A stretch of DNA of 64,000 nt from CAZICM01 sp964537685 (GTDB lineage Bacteria; Myxococcota_A; Polyangia; Polyangiales; Polyangiaceae), in assembly GCA_964537685.1 (NCBI GenBank), contig CAZICM010000005.1, forward strand, positions 124,001 to 188,000, in the 5' to 3' direction. Positions 24,383 to 33,791 of this stretch are shown piece after piece. The notes under the pieces are model-generated. The model had not been told where the DNA came from. It worked only from the letters and a program-made list of their open reading frames with translations, and ran no database searches. Every line of letters starts with the position of its first letter. The first letter of the stretch is position 1. Both the position numbers and the translations under genes were made by a program.

Positions 24383-25606
24383 ATGAAACCGTATGTTCAT
24401 CCCGCCATGAACAATGATACGTCCCCAGCTCCTACCGGCTCAGCACATAGCTCTTCCTCCCTTGATTTCGAGCGTTTTTTTAAGACATCGCTCGATCTTC
24501 TTTGCACGGCATCCTTGGATACGGGCTGCTTTGTGCACTTAAACGAGGCATGGAGCCGCACTTTGGGATACAGCGAGGATGAGCTTCGGGCTTCGCCTTT
24601 TATTTCTTTTGTGCATCCAGACGATCTGCAGGCTACCGTGGATGCGGCGTCGCAATTGGGCAAGGGCGGGCCAGTGGCTCACTTCCGCAACCGTTATCGA
24701 TCGAAGGATGGAAGCTGGAAATGGCTGGAGTGGTCTTCTTCGGTTTCCCTCGAGGAACGTTTGATTTATGCCGCGGCCCGGGATGTGACTCAGCAAGTGG
24801 AGCTCACCGAAAATATGGCCGCCCAAGCCAAGCTGCTCGATACCATTGCCGCGGGCGCTCCGATTGTGCTTTCCGTATTCGATAAGGACGGTGTTTTTCT
24901 TAAACATACGGGCGGTGCTATTTCCAAGCTGGGCCTTAAGCATAACCAATTGGTGGGAAAGACGGTATTTGAGACATTTGAAGGGGCACAGGAAGCACTG
25001 AGGCTCATCCTTGCAGCTTTAAGGGAGGGAAAGGAAAGCCAAAATATTCAAGACCTGGGGGAGACTGTATGGGCGAATTGGATTGGGCCGCTAAAAAATC
25101 CTAATGGGGAGATTGTAGGTGCGCTGGCTATTTCGACGGATGTGACGGAGCGGGAGCGGGGCCGGAAGGAGCTGGAAGAGCGGCTGCAGGTGATTGAGGC
25201 TCAAAACGCGGCGATTCAGGCGATGGCGGCGCCTATTTTAGAGGTGTGGGAGGGCGTCTTGGTACTCACGGTGGTTGGGCGCATGGATGCGGGGCGGGCA
25301 TCGCTGATGCAGGAGAATCTGCTTCGTTCGGTGGTAGAGAAGCGGGCCCGTTTTGCGGTTATCGATTTAACAGCGGTAGATACTGTGGATATAGAGACCG
25401 CGCGTTATTTGCTTCAATTGACGAGAGCTTTGCGGCTCTTGGGGACGAGGGCGATGATTTCAGGGATTCAGCCCAGGGTTGCGCAGGCTCTATATGCGCA
25501 TGGGGGAGACTTTGGCGAAGTTGTGACGGTGGCGAGTTTACATTCGGCACTGAAGATTTGTATGGGGGAAAGTTCCAGGAGAGGGATCATCGGGGAAACG
25601 CGATGA
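24383..25606 (+). CDS. PAS-PAS-STAS signalling protein (RsbR-like)
   Basis: A cytoplasmic protein of 407 residues. A first PAS domain (about 28-145; LNEAWSRTLGYSEDELRAS and HPDDL, with a PAC-type RYRSKDGSWKWLEW end), a second PAS (about 150-265), a short coiled coil, and a C-terminal STAS domain (about 285-395) with VIDLTAVDTVDIETARYLLQ, ALRLLGTRAMISGI. RsbR-type proteins form stressosome-like complexes; the STAS has a phosphorylatable Thr in DLTAV, but the second site (VDTS in RsbRA) reads VDIE. A Shine-Dalgarno GGAG sits 7 bases before ATG 24383. The next two genes overlap it in series by ATGA, so this sensor likely regulates or works with them. Confidence 0.88.
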   Translation: MKPYVHPAMNNDTSPAPTGSAHSSSSLDFERFFKTSLDLLCTASLDTGCFVHLNEAWSRTLGYSEDELRASPFISFVHPDDLQATVDAASQLGKGGPVAHFRNRYRSKDGSWKWLEWSSSVSLEERLIYAAARDVTQQVELTENMAAQAKLLDTIAAGAPIVLSVFDKDGVFLKHTGGAISKLGLKHNQLVGKTVFETFEGAQEALRLILAALREGKESQNIQDLGETVWANWIGPLKNPNGEIVGALAISTDVTERERGRKELEERLQVIEAQNAAIQAMAAPILEVWEGVLVLTVVGRMDAGRASLMQENLLRSVVEKRARFAVIDLTAVDTVDIETARYLLQLTRALRLLGTRAMISGIQPRVAQALYAHGGDFGEVVTVASLHSALKICMGESSRRGIIGETR

Positions 25607-25971
25607 AAAAATCACATCCATTGCCGGCGGGTGACTTGGGGGCTTTTTTGCGCCATGCCGCGCTTAACAAAGAAGAGGCCGAAGAGTCCGTCGCGTGTGC
25701 GGGCACGGCGCTTGAGGCATCTTCATTTAAGGTATCTGGCAAGGCTTTTTTGTTCGTTGGCCAGAAGGACGCGCGGCTAAAGCTTCAGGGTTCATTGGTA
25801 CAGGCCGGGGAAATGGCTCAGCTCCATCCCGGATGCGTGAAAGTCGGGGCCCATGGTTGGATAACCATAACCTTTGGAAGCCCTGCAAACCTAGCCATTC
25901 CAATGCTGGAGGCATGGGTGGAAGAGAGCTATCGGGTAATGAAAGGAAAAAAGGATCGCTCATCGCCATGA
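25603..25971 (+). CDS. MmcQ/YjbR-family protein
   Basis: A small protein of 122 residues. The pattern 'KAFLFVGQKDARLKLQGS', then 'HPGCVKVGAHGWITITFG' and a final helix ending 'EESYRVM' matches the MmcQ/YjbR (DUF419) family, which has a CyaY-like fold and is suspected to bind DNA. The ATG at 25603 overlaps the stop of the PAS-STAS gene (ATGA), and its own stop overlaps the next start in the same way. The open frame extends upstream to 25246, but that part only shadows the STAS coding sequence. Confidence 0.8.
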   Translation: MKKSHPLPAGDLGAFLRHAALNKEEAEESVACAGTALEASSFKVSGKAFLFVGQKDARLKLQGSLVQAGEMAQLHPGCVKVGAHGWITITFGSPANLAIPMLEAWVEESYRVMKGKKDRSSP

Positions 25972-26894
25972 AAACGCATGTACGGATCGCGAGGCCCAGC
26001 GACGATATCGATGCCCTTCTTCCTTTTTACCGGGAAGGCTTAGGATTTGATGTGATCGGTCTATTCCGGGATCACGATGGCTTTGATGGAATCATGCTGG
26101 GCCATCCGGAATGGCCTTATCATTTTGAATTCACGAAGAAAGCCGGGCATCCGGTGGGGAAGGCGCCCACGCAGGATCATTTGCTGGTTTTTTATATCGA
26201 GGATCACGAGCGCTGGAATCAGGCCGTGAAGCGGATGATCCGCTATGGATTCAGCCCGGTTCCGGCCTTTAATCCTTATTGGGATATGCGCGGTAAGACA
26301 TTTGAAGATCCGGATGGATACCGCATTGTACTGCAGAATGCTGGCTGGACCAATAAGGCTTTGAGCGCGGCCGTTCTGGAAACAGAGCGGCTTATGCTGC
26401 GCAGGCTGACCGCTGAAGATGCCATTTTTATGCTAAAACTTCTCAATGAACCTGCCTATCACCGTTTTATCGGCGACCGGAAGGTGCGCACGCCCGAGGA
26501 TGCGAGGGCTTTTTTGATCGGCGGACCTATCGCTAGTTATGATCGCTTTGGCTTTGGGCTATATCTGGTGCTCTTAAAGGATACGGGCGAACCCCTGGGT
26601 ATCTGTGGATTGATTCAGCGGGATTTTTTGAGCGATCCCGATATCGGTTTTGCCTTTCTTGCCGATCATTGGTCAAAAGGCTATGCATATGAAGCGGCCG
26701 CCGCGGTCATGCGTTATGGGCGGGAGACTCTTGGTATGAAGCAGATATGCGCGATTGTTTCGCCTGATAACGAGCGCTCTATCAGGCTCTTGACCAAGCT
26801 CGGACTGCGTTTCGATAAGATGATGCAGTATCCCGGAGATCAATCCGCTGTTGCTTTGTATGCTTCGCCGGGGGAACGCGATCTCGCTCTTTAG
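25968..26894 (+). CDS. VOC-GNAT fusion protein
   Basis: A 308-residue fusion of two small-molecule enzymes. Residues 1-127 form a VOC (glyoxalase/bleomycin-resistance fold) module similar to YycE: FYREGLGFDVIG, then PYHFEFT and FEDPDGYRIVLQN. Residues about 137-300 form a GNAT N-acetyltransferase of the RimJ/RimL type: ETERLMLRRLTAEDA start, GLYLVLLKDTGEPLGICGL, DHWSKGYAYEAAAAVMRY (acetyl-CoA loop) and SPDNERSIRLLTKLGL. The start ATG 25968 overlaps the upstream stop (ATGA). The product overlaps the stop of the convergent Sel1 lipoprotein gene by four bases. Substrates are unknown; a detoxification or resistance role is possible. Confidence 0.88.
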   Translation: MKTHVRIARPSDDIDALLPFYREGLGFDVIGLFRDHDGFDGIMLGHPEWPYHFEFTKKAGHPVGKAPTQDHLLVFYIEDHERWNQAVKRMIRYGFSPVPAFNPYWDMRGKTFEDPDGYRIVLQNAGWTNKALSAAVLETERLMLRRLTAEDAIFMLKLLNEPAYHRFIGDRKVRTPEDARAFLIGGPIASYDRFGFGLYLVLLKDTGEPLGICGLIQRDFLSDPDIGFAFLADHWSKGYAYEAAAAVMRYGRETLGMKQICAIVSPDNERSIRLLTKLGLRFDKMMQYPGDQSAVALYASPGERDLAL

Positions 26895-28633
26895 TCCTTC
26901 ATTTTAACGCCAATGCGCTTGCATGCATTCTCGTCGCCCTCGCCATTTTGGCAGCCTCGGGTCCAAAGTGCCTTGGCCTTGTCGGGATCTTTAGACACAC
27001 CCTTGCCCTCGTTATAGAAATCGCCGAGAATGCCGCACGCCTCCGCATCCTCGCCCTTTTCACAGGCCCTCAGGGCAAATTCAGCGGCCGTCTTGCTCTT
27101 GCCCACCAATTGGGCGCTCTTTACGGCAGAGAAACACCATGTGGCATCCAAATCGCATGCCCGCTCATTGGCCCGGAACGCCATATTCAGATCCTTTTCC
27201 ACGCCGTACTTGCCATCGGTGTATACATCGGCCAAATCACTGCATTCGTCGGCGCTTCCGGCCTGACAGGCTTTGGATAAGAGCGCCACGCCTTTGTCCG
27301 GGTTTTTGGGGACGCCGTTGCCCTTGAAATACATCATCGCCAGGCTCCAGCAGGACATGCCCCGGCCCAGTGAACAGCCCCGATCGTAGGCCTTGGCGGC
27401 AATCGATTTGTCCATGATTTTATAGGAGGCATCTTCGAGCAGATCACCCATCAGCTCGCATCCAAAGGCGCTTCCCATTTTGCACGCCTTAGCGAGCACG
27501 ATCAGCGATTCCTTCGACTTTTCAGCCACGCCGGGCAAATCGGTATCGGGCATCAAATGGCGGCCATATTCGGCGCAGCCATCGGGGACATCGGCATCGC
27601 AGGCTTTTTTGAATTCGGGCGCGGCCGCGTCCCATTTACGCTGTTTGGCCAAGATGCGCCCATAATTATAACAGGATTCACCGCTGCCTTTAGAGCATTG
27701 GGTCTTGCAATCGGCTTCATTTTTGGGATTGCAGACGGTGGGCACGTCGGCGGCTTTGGTACAGATGCCGTTGGCAAATGCATAGCCGGTGGGGCAAGGG
27801 TTTTCTTGGGCATTGGCCGACTTATCTTTCTCGTCTTCCTTGCCCGATTTGGATTTTGGCTTGGTTTCGGCCTCAAGCTGTCCCCCGATGGGCTGAAGTT
27901 CGACGCGGAGAGGCGCGCGGCATTCCGAGGGCGGCGATGCGGCATCTGGATCGGATGAGCGGCACGCATCCAGCGAACCATCCATGCTCATCGATTTGCG
28001 TTCGGATTCGCTCTTGGCCGAGCCTCCTTTGTCAAACATTTCGGCGACGGCGGCGACTTTGCCGACCGAGCCCGTGGCCATTGAAAACGCGCCCACAGAA
28101 GCGTTTTGCACAAAGTGCGTGGCGCCGTCGCAGGTGCCCTGGAGATCGTGAGCTTCGACCTTGGCGACGGTCGTTGAATTGCGGCCGACGAGAACCAGCG
28201 CCAGATCGATGGTTCGGCCGCTTTGCATTTCGCCGCTGAGTTTGGCGGAGCTCAGCGGAAGGTTGACGTTTACGTCGTCCATGCTCTTCATTTGGACAAC
28301 TTGTTCCTTGCGGCTCACACCTGCGTATTCGTAGGAAGAATCCGGCAGTTTGCAGCCTGTTAAGACGCGAAGGCTCGAGCAATCGTAGGCCACGACGACG
28401 ACGCCTTTTTTCATCGCGGCTTCGAGATCGACGCGGGCATCCGGGTCGAGATCGACGATGAGCGGTTTTGCGTATTTGGGCGACTCCGAGCATTTGACGG
28501 CGCCGGAGCCCAGGGCGCCGGTGGCCGTATGGTCGTTGGGCCGAAGGGCTTCCCCAGCGGCACCTCCGCACGAAGCAAGACCGAGCGCCATGAGGGATGT
28601 GGTGATGGTTGCGAAGAGGAAACAGTGTTTCAT
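26891..28633 (-). CDS. Sel1-repeat lipoprotein
   Basis: A 580-residue lipoprotein with signal peptide and lipobox LASCG (Cys about 22). The first ~270 residues form an unknown beta-rich domain (VVVAYDCSSLRVLTGCKLP, with a Cys pair), followed by an acidic/Lys linker and a short Cys-rich stretch (ENPCPTGYAFANGIC). From about 310 to 578 there are six or seven Sel1/TPR-like repeats, each with small and Cys-rich consensus phrases such as ACKMGSAFGCELMGDLLE and GCSLGRGMSCWSLAMMYF, resembling the Hcp-type Cys-containing Sel1 proteins. Such repeats bind other proteins; paired Cys in each repeat probably form disulfides in the periplasm. Convergent with the VOC-GNAT gene. Confidence 0.85.
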   Translation of the reverse strand: MKHCFLFATITTSLMALGLASCGGAAGEALRPNDHTATGALGSGAVKCSESPKYAKPLIVDLDPDARVDLEAAMKKGVVVVAYDCSSLRVLTGCKLPDSSYEYAGVSRKEQVVQMKSMDDVNVNLPLSSAKLSGEMQSGRTIDLALVLVGRNSTTVAKVEAHDLQGTCDGATHFVQNASVGAFSMATGSVGKVAAVAEMFDKGGSAKSESERKSMSMDGSLDACRSSDPDAASPPSECRAPLRVELQPIGGQLEAETKPKSKSGKEDEKDKSANAQENPCPTGYAFANGICTKAADVPTVCNPKNEADCKTQCSKGSGESCYNYGRILAKQRKWDAAAPEFKKACDADVPDGCAEYGRHLMPDTDLPGVAEKSKESLIVLAKACKMGSAFGCELMGDLLEDASYKIMDKSIAAKAYDRGCSLGRGMSCWSLAMMYFKGNGVPKNPDKGVALLSKACQAGSADECSDLADVYTDGKYGVEKDLNMAFRANERACDLDATWCFSAVKSAQLVGKSKTAAEFALRACEKGEDAEACGILGDFYNEGKGVSKDPDKAKALWTRGCQNGEGDENACKRIGVKMKD

Positions 28634-28726
28634 GCTGGGCGCACGCTACGGGAGATCTCAAGCGCTCGTCAACGCGCATTTGGCGCGGCTTCACTATTTA
28701 TAGGGGCGCAATTGGATTGATTTGTT

Positions 28727-31700
28727 TTAATGGCCGGATGGAATCCATTTCTTGGCGAGTTCAAAGGCGCGGAGGGTGTCAATATTTTGGTGGAGGTAGC
28801 AATTTTTAAGGAATGGATCTACAATTTGATTGGAACGTTTTTCAATTTCTTGTAATGTATCTTTGAGGAAGGCTTTGCCCTCGTCTTCTTTTCCGGCCTG
28901 GAAATAAGCATTGGCGGCGGCCGCGCGGAAGGGAATTTCAAAAGCGCCCAGGCCCCGCGTCCGCTTGAGCAGCAAGAGCCCTTCGGCGACGGTGGACAGG
29001 GCTTCGTCGAAACGGCCAAGCGCGATGAGCGTATCCACCAAAATCATCATCGATAATGGCAGGGTCGGCGGCGATACTATATTTAATTGACAGGCTATGC
29101 GGCCTTCCTTTTCAGCCTGCTCGAGCTCTCCGCTCCGGAAATGCACAATGGCCAGGCTGGTGTGCGCAAGCGCCTTGTAGGAGTCGGTTTGGGCCTGGTC
29201 CTTTAGCAAGACCGCGAGATTTCGTATCTCATCAAGCTTTGGCCCAGACCATATCCTCGAAAATACGGTGGCCAAGACAGTCTTGTTCGCCAAGTCCAAA
29301 GCGTGATCCCGAAGCTGCTCGGCCAGCCGGATTCCATATTGAAAAGATTCCTCCGCGCTCTGATAGTCTCCAAGCCCGGCATAAATCGCTCCCAGCGCGG
29401 GCTGCAAGAAACTCATGCCATATAATACCCGCGTCTTTTCAAACATTTGCCTGCTGCGCTGGGCAACAACAAAAGCCGAATATAGATCGGGATACATCAA
29501 TAAACGATAATAGCTTAGATACATCCAGGCGATGGCGTTTACATGCGCGTCTTCAACCTCGAGCAAACCTTTGGCTGTCTCTATTTTAGCCGCATAGCGC
29601 TCTGCTTGATCGCGCAGTCCAACGAGCCCAAACATCCCAGCCAGCGTGGAAAACACATAGATCTGCGCGGGGCGCGCATCGGGCAAGGGCTCCGCGGTAT
29701 CAATTTCATAAATAAGCTGTTCAAACCGATCGTGTTGACCAGAGGTGGGCAGAAGCTGCAGAAGCTTTTCCGCAACCTGATACCAATAGCGATGCCCCCT
29801 AACCAATAGTGAAAGTGCCTCGGCTCCCAGACGATCGGCCCGGCCCCAATCCACAAGACCATAGGCGCTCAATGCCTCAAACGCCCGCAATATACCTTTA
29901 CGCCAGCCTTCGGCACCGCACTCCACGCCAAGAGCCGCCCGCCTTGCCGCCTCCGCCAAATCATTGCGTATCAGCGATTCTTCCGCGGCCCGTATATAAT
30001 ATTCAATGGCGCGGCCCAGCTCATTCCCCAGCCGCGCATGCTCCGCCAGCGCTATCGGGTCGCGCTCGCGCGTGCATTCTAAGAATATAAAAGCTTGTTT
30101 GTGGCCATATACCCGTTCTGCCTCGGTCAGCAGTGAATAGGCTGCGTCCCGCGCAAGCGCATGCCGGAATGCATACTCCTCTTCATTCTCTATTTGGCTT
30201 CGGCGTTTCTTTTCAATCCATTCGGATTTTACAAGTATATCAAGCCATTGCAACATGACCGATTGGCTCATCAAGCTTGCCATCATGGCTTCCAAACCGC
30301 CAATCCAAAAGTTTTCCCCAAAAATACTAGCGTTTCTAAGTATCCTGCGGGCCTCGGGCGATAGCCTTGAAAGCCGCGCTTGGAGCATGGCTAAAACAGT
30401 CTCGGGAATTTCATCGGCACGCCCTTCTGAGGCGGCCCGGATAAGCTCTTCTAAAAACAATGGATTGCCCGCGGAGCGAACGACAATTCGCGAAAGGGTA
30501 TCGGCGCCAAGCTTTTGGTCGCCGAGCATTTCTTCCACATAGCGTTCGCACACTTTTTTGTTTAAGGGCCGCAAAGATATTTCTTGCATACGGCCTTTCC
30601 AAAGCATTGGATATGCGTCGTTGAGCTCGGGCCTGGCAAAAGCCAATATCAACAATGGAAGGTCGTGTTTTTCACGCAAAACCATATCAAGCAATTGAAT
30701 CGTTAGAGCATCTCCCCATTGCAGGTCTTCCAATACAATCAAAACGGGAGATATTTCGCACACACCGGTGATATAATCAAAAAATGCATGCTCAATCTGT
30801 TCGCTCATGGCCTTGGGGTCGCGCCGCGCCGCGTGAAGCATGGCGCTCTCTTCGCCGGGAAATGGAATGCCGCACAGCTCGCCCAAGAATTCGGCGACAC
30901 GCTTTTTATCGCTTTCCTCAATGGCCGCGCACAGCGTCTCCATAAGCCGGTCACGCTGTTCGGATATAGGGCTTCCCGTTCGTATGCCGGCGTGATTCCG
31001 AAGTGCCTGCCCCAGAAGACCATAGGGCGAACCCATGCTGAGGGGATCGCCAAAACCCGATAATATGCGGGCGCTGGGGTATTTTTCCTGAATACGTCTC
31101 GTGAATTCAATGCGAATCCGGGACTTGCCCATACCTGCCACACTAATCAATATGATCGAATTGCATTCAGCTTCGTCGACACAATTGCGGAAACTCGCTT
31201 CCAATTGAGCGAGCTCCGGCTCCCGCCCCACACAAGGCGTGGGCTTTCCCAAAAGAAGCCTTCCCGTATCCTCGGGCGGGCGCTCCAGCAGCAATTCGAA
31301 CAGCCCTTTTTTCAAGGCCCGGATATCAAAGCGCGCTCCAAGCAGGCCCGCTGTGACTTCATCCAGAAAAATGCCCTCTTCTCCGGCTTTATCGCGCTCA
31401 TAAGCCCGCAACAGGCCCGCTGCCCGCTCTACCGCCTCACCCACGGGCATTGTTCCCTGCCATTGCCCACGTCCGGTAGCGATAGATATCCGATCGTTAT
31501 TATAATTATCTCTGAGAAACAATGCGCACCTGGCGGCAATTCTAGCCTGATCCGTAGCGCTGCTTTTCGCGATAATGGTGGCCAGTATCGAACCATCAGC
31601 CATTCGCTCGATTTCTGCTCCAAAACGGCTGAGTTGCATTTTGACCGAATCTAAATGATCGCCTGCCTTATTCTCCGGAGAATGGCTCTCCGGCCCGGCG

Positions 31701-32674
31701 CCGCCCGGCAGACAAAGAACAACGCTGACAAGCGCCTGTTCGGCGTCCATTATGCCAGAATTCGGAAGCAAATCGATCGTTGGCATGGTTGTCGAGACAT
31801 CGACGCCTATATCTGGAAGCTGGCGAATATTCTCGAGAAGAACCTTTGCGTTGATGAACCGAAAACGGGGATCTTTGTTCAGCGTGCGCGCGAGCACATC
31901 GTCGTAAGGGCGGGGCACAGAAGGCCGGATATGGCTCACGGCTTTGGGGCGATCGAATAAGATCTTTGCGAGCACCGCGGAGACGTGATCCGCGGCAAAG
32001 GGAGCTGTGCCCGTCAGGCACTCGTACATAACGCAACCCAGCGAAAATATATCGGTGGAGGGCGTGATTTCGGCCAAGCCCTTCGCCTGCTCAGGCGACA
32101 TATAGTTCGGCGTTCCAAGCACCGCCCCGGTTCGCGTCAGCGACAGATGGCGCTCGATACCGCGGGCAATTCCAAAATCGACAAGCACGGGGTCGTCGAG
32201 ATTTCCGTCGCGCAAGAATATGTTGGCTGGCTTGATATCGCGGTGAATTACGCCGTTTTCGTGAACATAGGCGAGCGCCTCGCATAATTTTTCAAACAGT
32301 CTCCGGCAAGTGCGGATGGAAAGCGGCCCGCTGGACATCCGCTGCCCTAAATCGTAGCCTTCCAGCCATTGCATAGCCAAATAGCAATGCCCGCTGTCCG
32401 CCATTCCATGGGCGACATAAGCCACAACGCGCGGATGAGAAAGCCTCGTGAGCGTCTCGGCCTCGTATTCAAAGCGAGCAGCCACATCCGGTTGTTCGGC
32501 GTTGCAGGACACGATTTTTAGCGCGATGGGAATACCCGAAATGCTGTCTTTCGCCCTGTAGACAACCCCCATTCCGCCCTGCGCAACTTTTCGCTCAATC
32601 CTAAATCGATCGGCGATTACCATTCCTTCCGGAAGTGCTCCTATGTCCACGCGATCCATGCCGTTTCCCCACAA
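28727..32674 (-). CDS. giant Ser/Thr kinase with degenerate cyclase-like domain, ATPase and TPR
   Basis: A 1,315-residue signalling protein. Kinase domain about 20-285: glycine loop AQGGMGVV, ALK with Lys53, IHRDIKPANIF (143-153), DFG 167-169, GTPNYMSPEQ. Residues 305-475 resemble a class III nucleotide-cyclase homology domain (VSVVLCLPGG, RFGAEIERMADGSILATI, DRISIATGRG, IFLDEVTAGLL) but without its metal-binding Asp residues, hence degenerate. Residues 480-790 form a STAND/AAA-type ATPase: Walker A SVAGMGKSR (511-519), Walker B VLIVLEDLQW, then FARPEL. The rest is helical repeat, TPR-like. The architecture matches the PknK-like kinase/ATPase class. ATG 32674 or 32659 may be the start. No TM helix, so cytoplasmic. 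Confidence 0.92.
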   Translation of the reverse strand: MWGNGMDRVDIGALPEGMVIADRFRIERKVAQGGMGVVYRAKDSISGIPIALKIVSCNAEQPDVAARFEYEAETLTRLSHPRVVAYVAHGMADSGHCYLAMQWLEGYDLGQRMSSGPLSIRTCRRLFEKLCEALAYVHENGVIHRDIKPANIFLRDGNLDDPVLVDFGIARGIERHLSLTRTGAVLGTPNYMSPEQAKGLAEITPSTDIFSLGCVMYECLTGTAPFAADHVSAVLAKILFDRPKAVSHIRPSVPRPYDDVLARTLNKDPRFRFINAKVLLENIRQLPDIGVDVSTTMPTIDLLPNSGIMDAEQALVSVVLCLPGGAGPESHSPENKAGDHLDSVKMQLSRFGAEIERMADGSILATIIAKSSATDQARIAARCALFLRDNYNNDRISIATGRGQWQGTMPVGEAVERAAGLLRAYERDKAGEEGIFLDEVTAGLLGARFDIRALKKGLFELLLERPPEDTGRLLLGKPTPCVGREPELAQLEASFRNCVDEAECNSIILISVAGMGKSRIRIEFTRRIQEKYPSARILSGFGDPLSMGSPYGLLGQALRNHAGIRTGSPISEQRDRLMETLCAAIEESDKKRVAEFLGELCGIPFPGEESAMLHAARRDPKAMSEQIEHAFFDYITGVCEISPVLIVLEDLQWGDALTIQLLDMVLREKHDLPLLILAFARPELNDAYPMLWKGRMQEISLRPLNKKVCERYVEEMLGDQKLGADTLSRIVVRSAGNPLFLEELIRAASEGRADEIPETVLAMLQARLSRLSPEARRILRNASIFGENFWIGGLEAMMASLMSQSVMLQWLDILVKSEWIEKKRRSQIENEEEYAFRHALARDAAYSLLTEAERVYGHKQAFIFLECTRERDPIALAEHARLGNELGRAIEYYIRAAEESLIRNDLAEAARRAALGVECGAEGWRKGILRAFEALSAYGLVDWGRADRLGAEALSLLVRGHRYWYQVAEKLLQLLPTSGQHDRFEQLIYEIDTAEPLPDARPAQIYVFSTLAGMFGLVGLRDQAERYAAKIETAKGLLEVEDAHVNAIAWMYLSYYRLLMYPDLYSAFVVAQRSRQMFEKTRVLYGMSFLQPALGAIYAGLGDYQSAEESFQYGIRLAEQLRDHALDLANKTVLATVFSRIWSGPKLDEIRNLAVLLKDQAQTDSYKALAHTSLAIVHFRSGELEQAEKEGRIACQLNIVSPPTLPLSMMILVDTLIALGRFDEALSTVAEGLLLLKRTRGLGAFEIPFRAAAANAYFQAGKEDEGKAFLKDTLQEIEKRSNQIVDPFLKNCYLHQNIDTLRAFELAKKWIPSGH

Positions 32675-33062
32675 TGGCGTGCGGTGCCCGGCGCTTCTAG
32701 AGCCGCCCGCCCTTTTTCAGTTGCGCTTCGCCCGAAAATTGACCGCCTTTGCTAGAATCGCTTGTGTATGCAGGCATATCAAGGGCTTTCTGTACACTTA
32801 AACGACAGTGTTTTCATGGAATAAACGCCTCATTTTCCCCCAGCTTTGCCCCCCCAGCGCTTTTGGCTAGGATATTAGGGGGAATTTAATAACAATATTT
32901 TAATATGGGACAAAGAAATTGTCTAAATCGATATGCCCCCTCCCCCTTTAAAGTGCGCATTGTAATACACAGCAGAAATTCACGGAGACACTCTGATTCA
33001 ATCTCGACCTGCCCGCCTTCCCCGGTGAATAATCGCGTGAGACCACGAGGAAGACACTCTGA
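32675..33062. other. 388-base intergenic region between divergent genes
   Basis: No gene is supported. It should contain the promoters of the giant kinase (minus) and gph (plus), but no clear -35/-10 pair stands out. There is an AT-rich patch at 32883-32906 (AATTTAATAACAATATTTTA) similar in feel to the AT islands elsewhere. The 11-base direct repeat AGACACTCTGA occurs at 32986-32996 and again at 33052-33062, just before the gph start. Confidence 0.55.
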
Positions 33063-33782
33063 ATGATTCCGCCGCTCGCTGTTGTTTTTGATCTCGATGG
33101 CACATTGATCGATAGCCGCGGCGATATCGTCGCGGCCACGAATTACGCCCTGTCGCGCTCTGGCCGAAGTCCCCTGCCCGCTCAAGTCATCGTTCGCTAT
33201 GTCGGCGATGGCGCCCGCACTTTGCTCTCAAGAGCCGCTAAAGTGCCCGAGGATTCTCAAGAAATCGATCAACTGCTGGAAAGTTTTTTGGCTTACTACA
33301 CCGCTCATCCCATCGATTTTACCCGCTGGATGGATGGAGCTCTCGAAGCGCTCGAGGCCCTTTCAACCATGCCCGAAATGGCGATCGGGCTGTGCACCAA
33401 TAAGGCTCGGATCGCTACCGATGCCGTTCTGCGCGCTCTGGGTGTTGAAGGCATGTTTAAGGCCATTGTCGCAGGTGGTGATTTGCCTCACAAGAAGCCT
33501 TCGCGGGAACCGCTGTTGCACATTGCTCATCTTCTGTCTGTGACACCTGCAGCGGTGATTATGGTTGGAGATGGGCCGCAGGATGTGGAAAGCGCGAGGG
33601 CGGCGGGGATGCGATCGGTGGCTGTGGAGGGCGGTTATTGTTCGATGGAGCGCGTGAATGCGGCGCGCCCGGATGTCGTGCTGCATAACCTGCGCGAGCT
33701 TTCGGCGATGATTCAGCGCTGGTGCGATTCAACGGCGCGCGTTGTACCAAAGAGGGTTTCCCAAGGAAGCGCGGACGTGTAG
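33063..33782 (+). CDS. gph: phosphoglycolate phosphatase (HAD family)
   Basis: HAD-superfamily phosphatase of 239 residues that most likely hydrolyses 2-phosphoglycolate, a by-product of DNA repair and oxygenase activity. Motif I is VFDLDGTLIDS with both Asp residues, motif II lies in GLCTNKAR, motif III is the Lys in HKKPSREP and motif IV is MVGDGPQDV. An alpha-helical cap lies between residues 20 and 85. The last ~20 residues extend past the fold. The gene is separated from purA by nine bases and is probably co-transcribed. Substrate preference cannot be read from sequence alone; other small phosphoesters are possible. Confidence 0.88.
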   Translation: MIPPLAVVFDLDGTLIDSRGDIVAATNYALSRSGRSPLPAQVIVRYVGDGARTLLSRAAKVPEDSQEIDQLLESFLAYYTAHPIDFTRWMDGALEALEALSTMPEMAIGLCTNKARIATDAVLRALGVEGMFKAIVAGGDLPHKKPSREPLLHIAHLLSVTPAAVIMVGDGPQDVESARAAGMRSVAVEGGYCSMERVNAARPDVVLHNLRELSAMIQRWCDSTARVVPKRVSQGSADV

Positions 33783-33791
33783 AAGAGCTGC

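Noticed and set aside
25246..25602. Upstream part of the YjbR open frame
   Set aside because: It shadows the STAS coding sequence in another frame; the ATG at 25603 is supported by the ATGA overlap.
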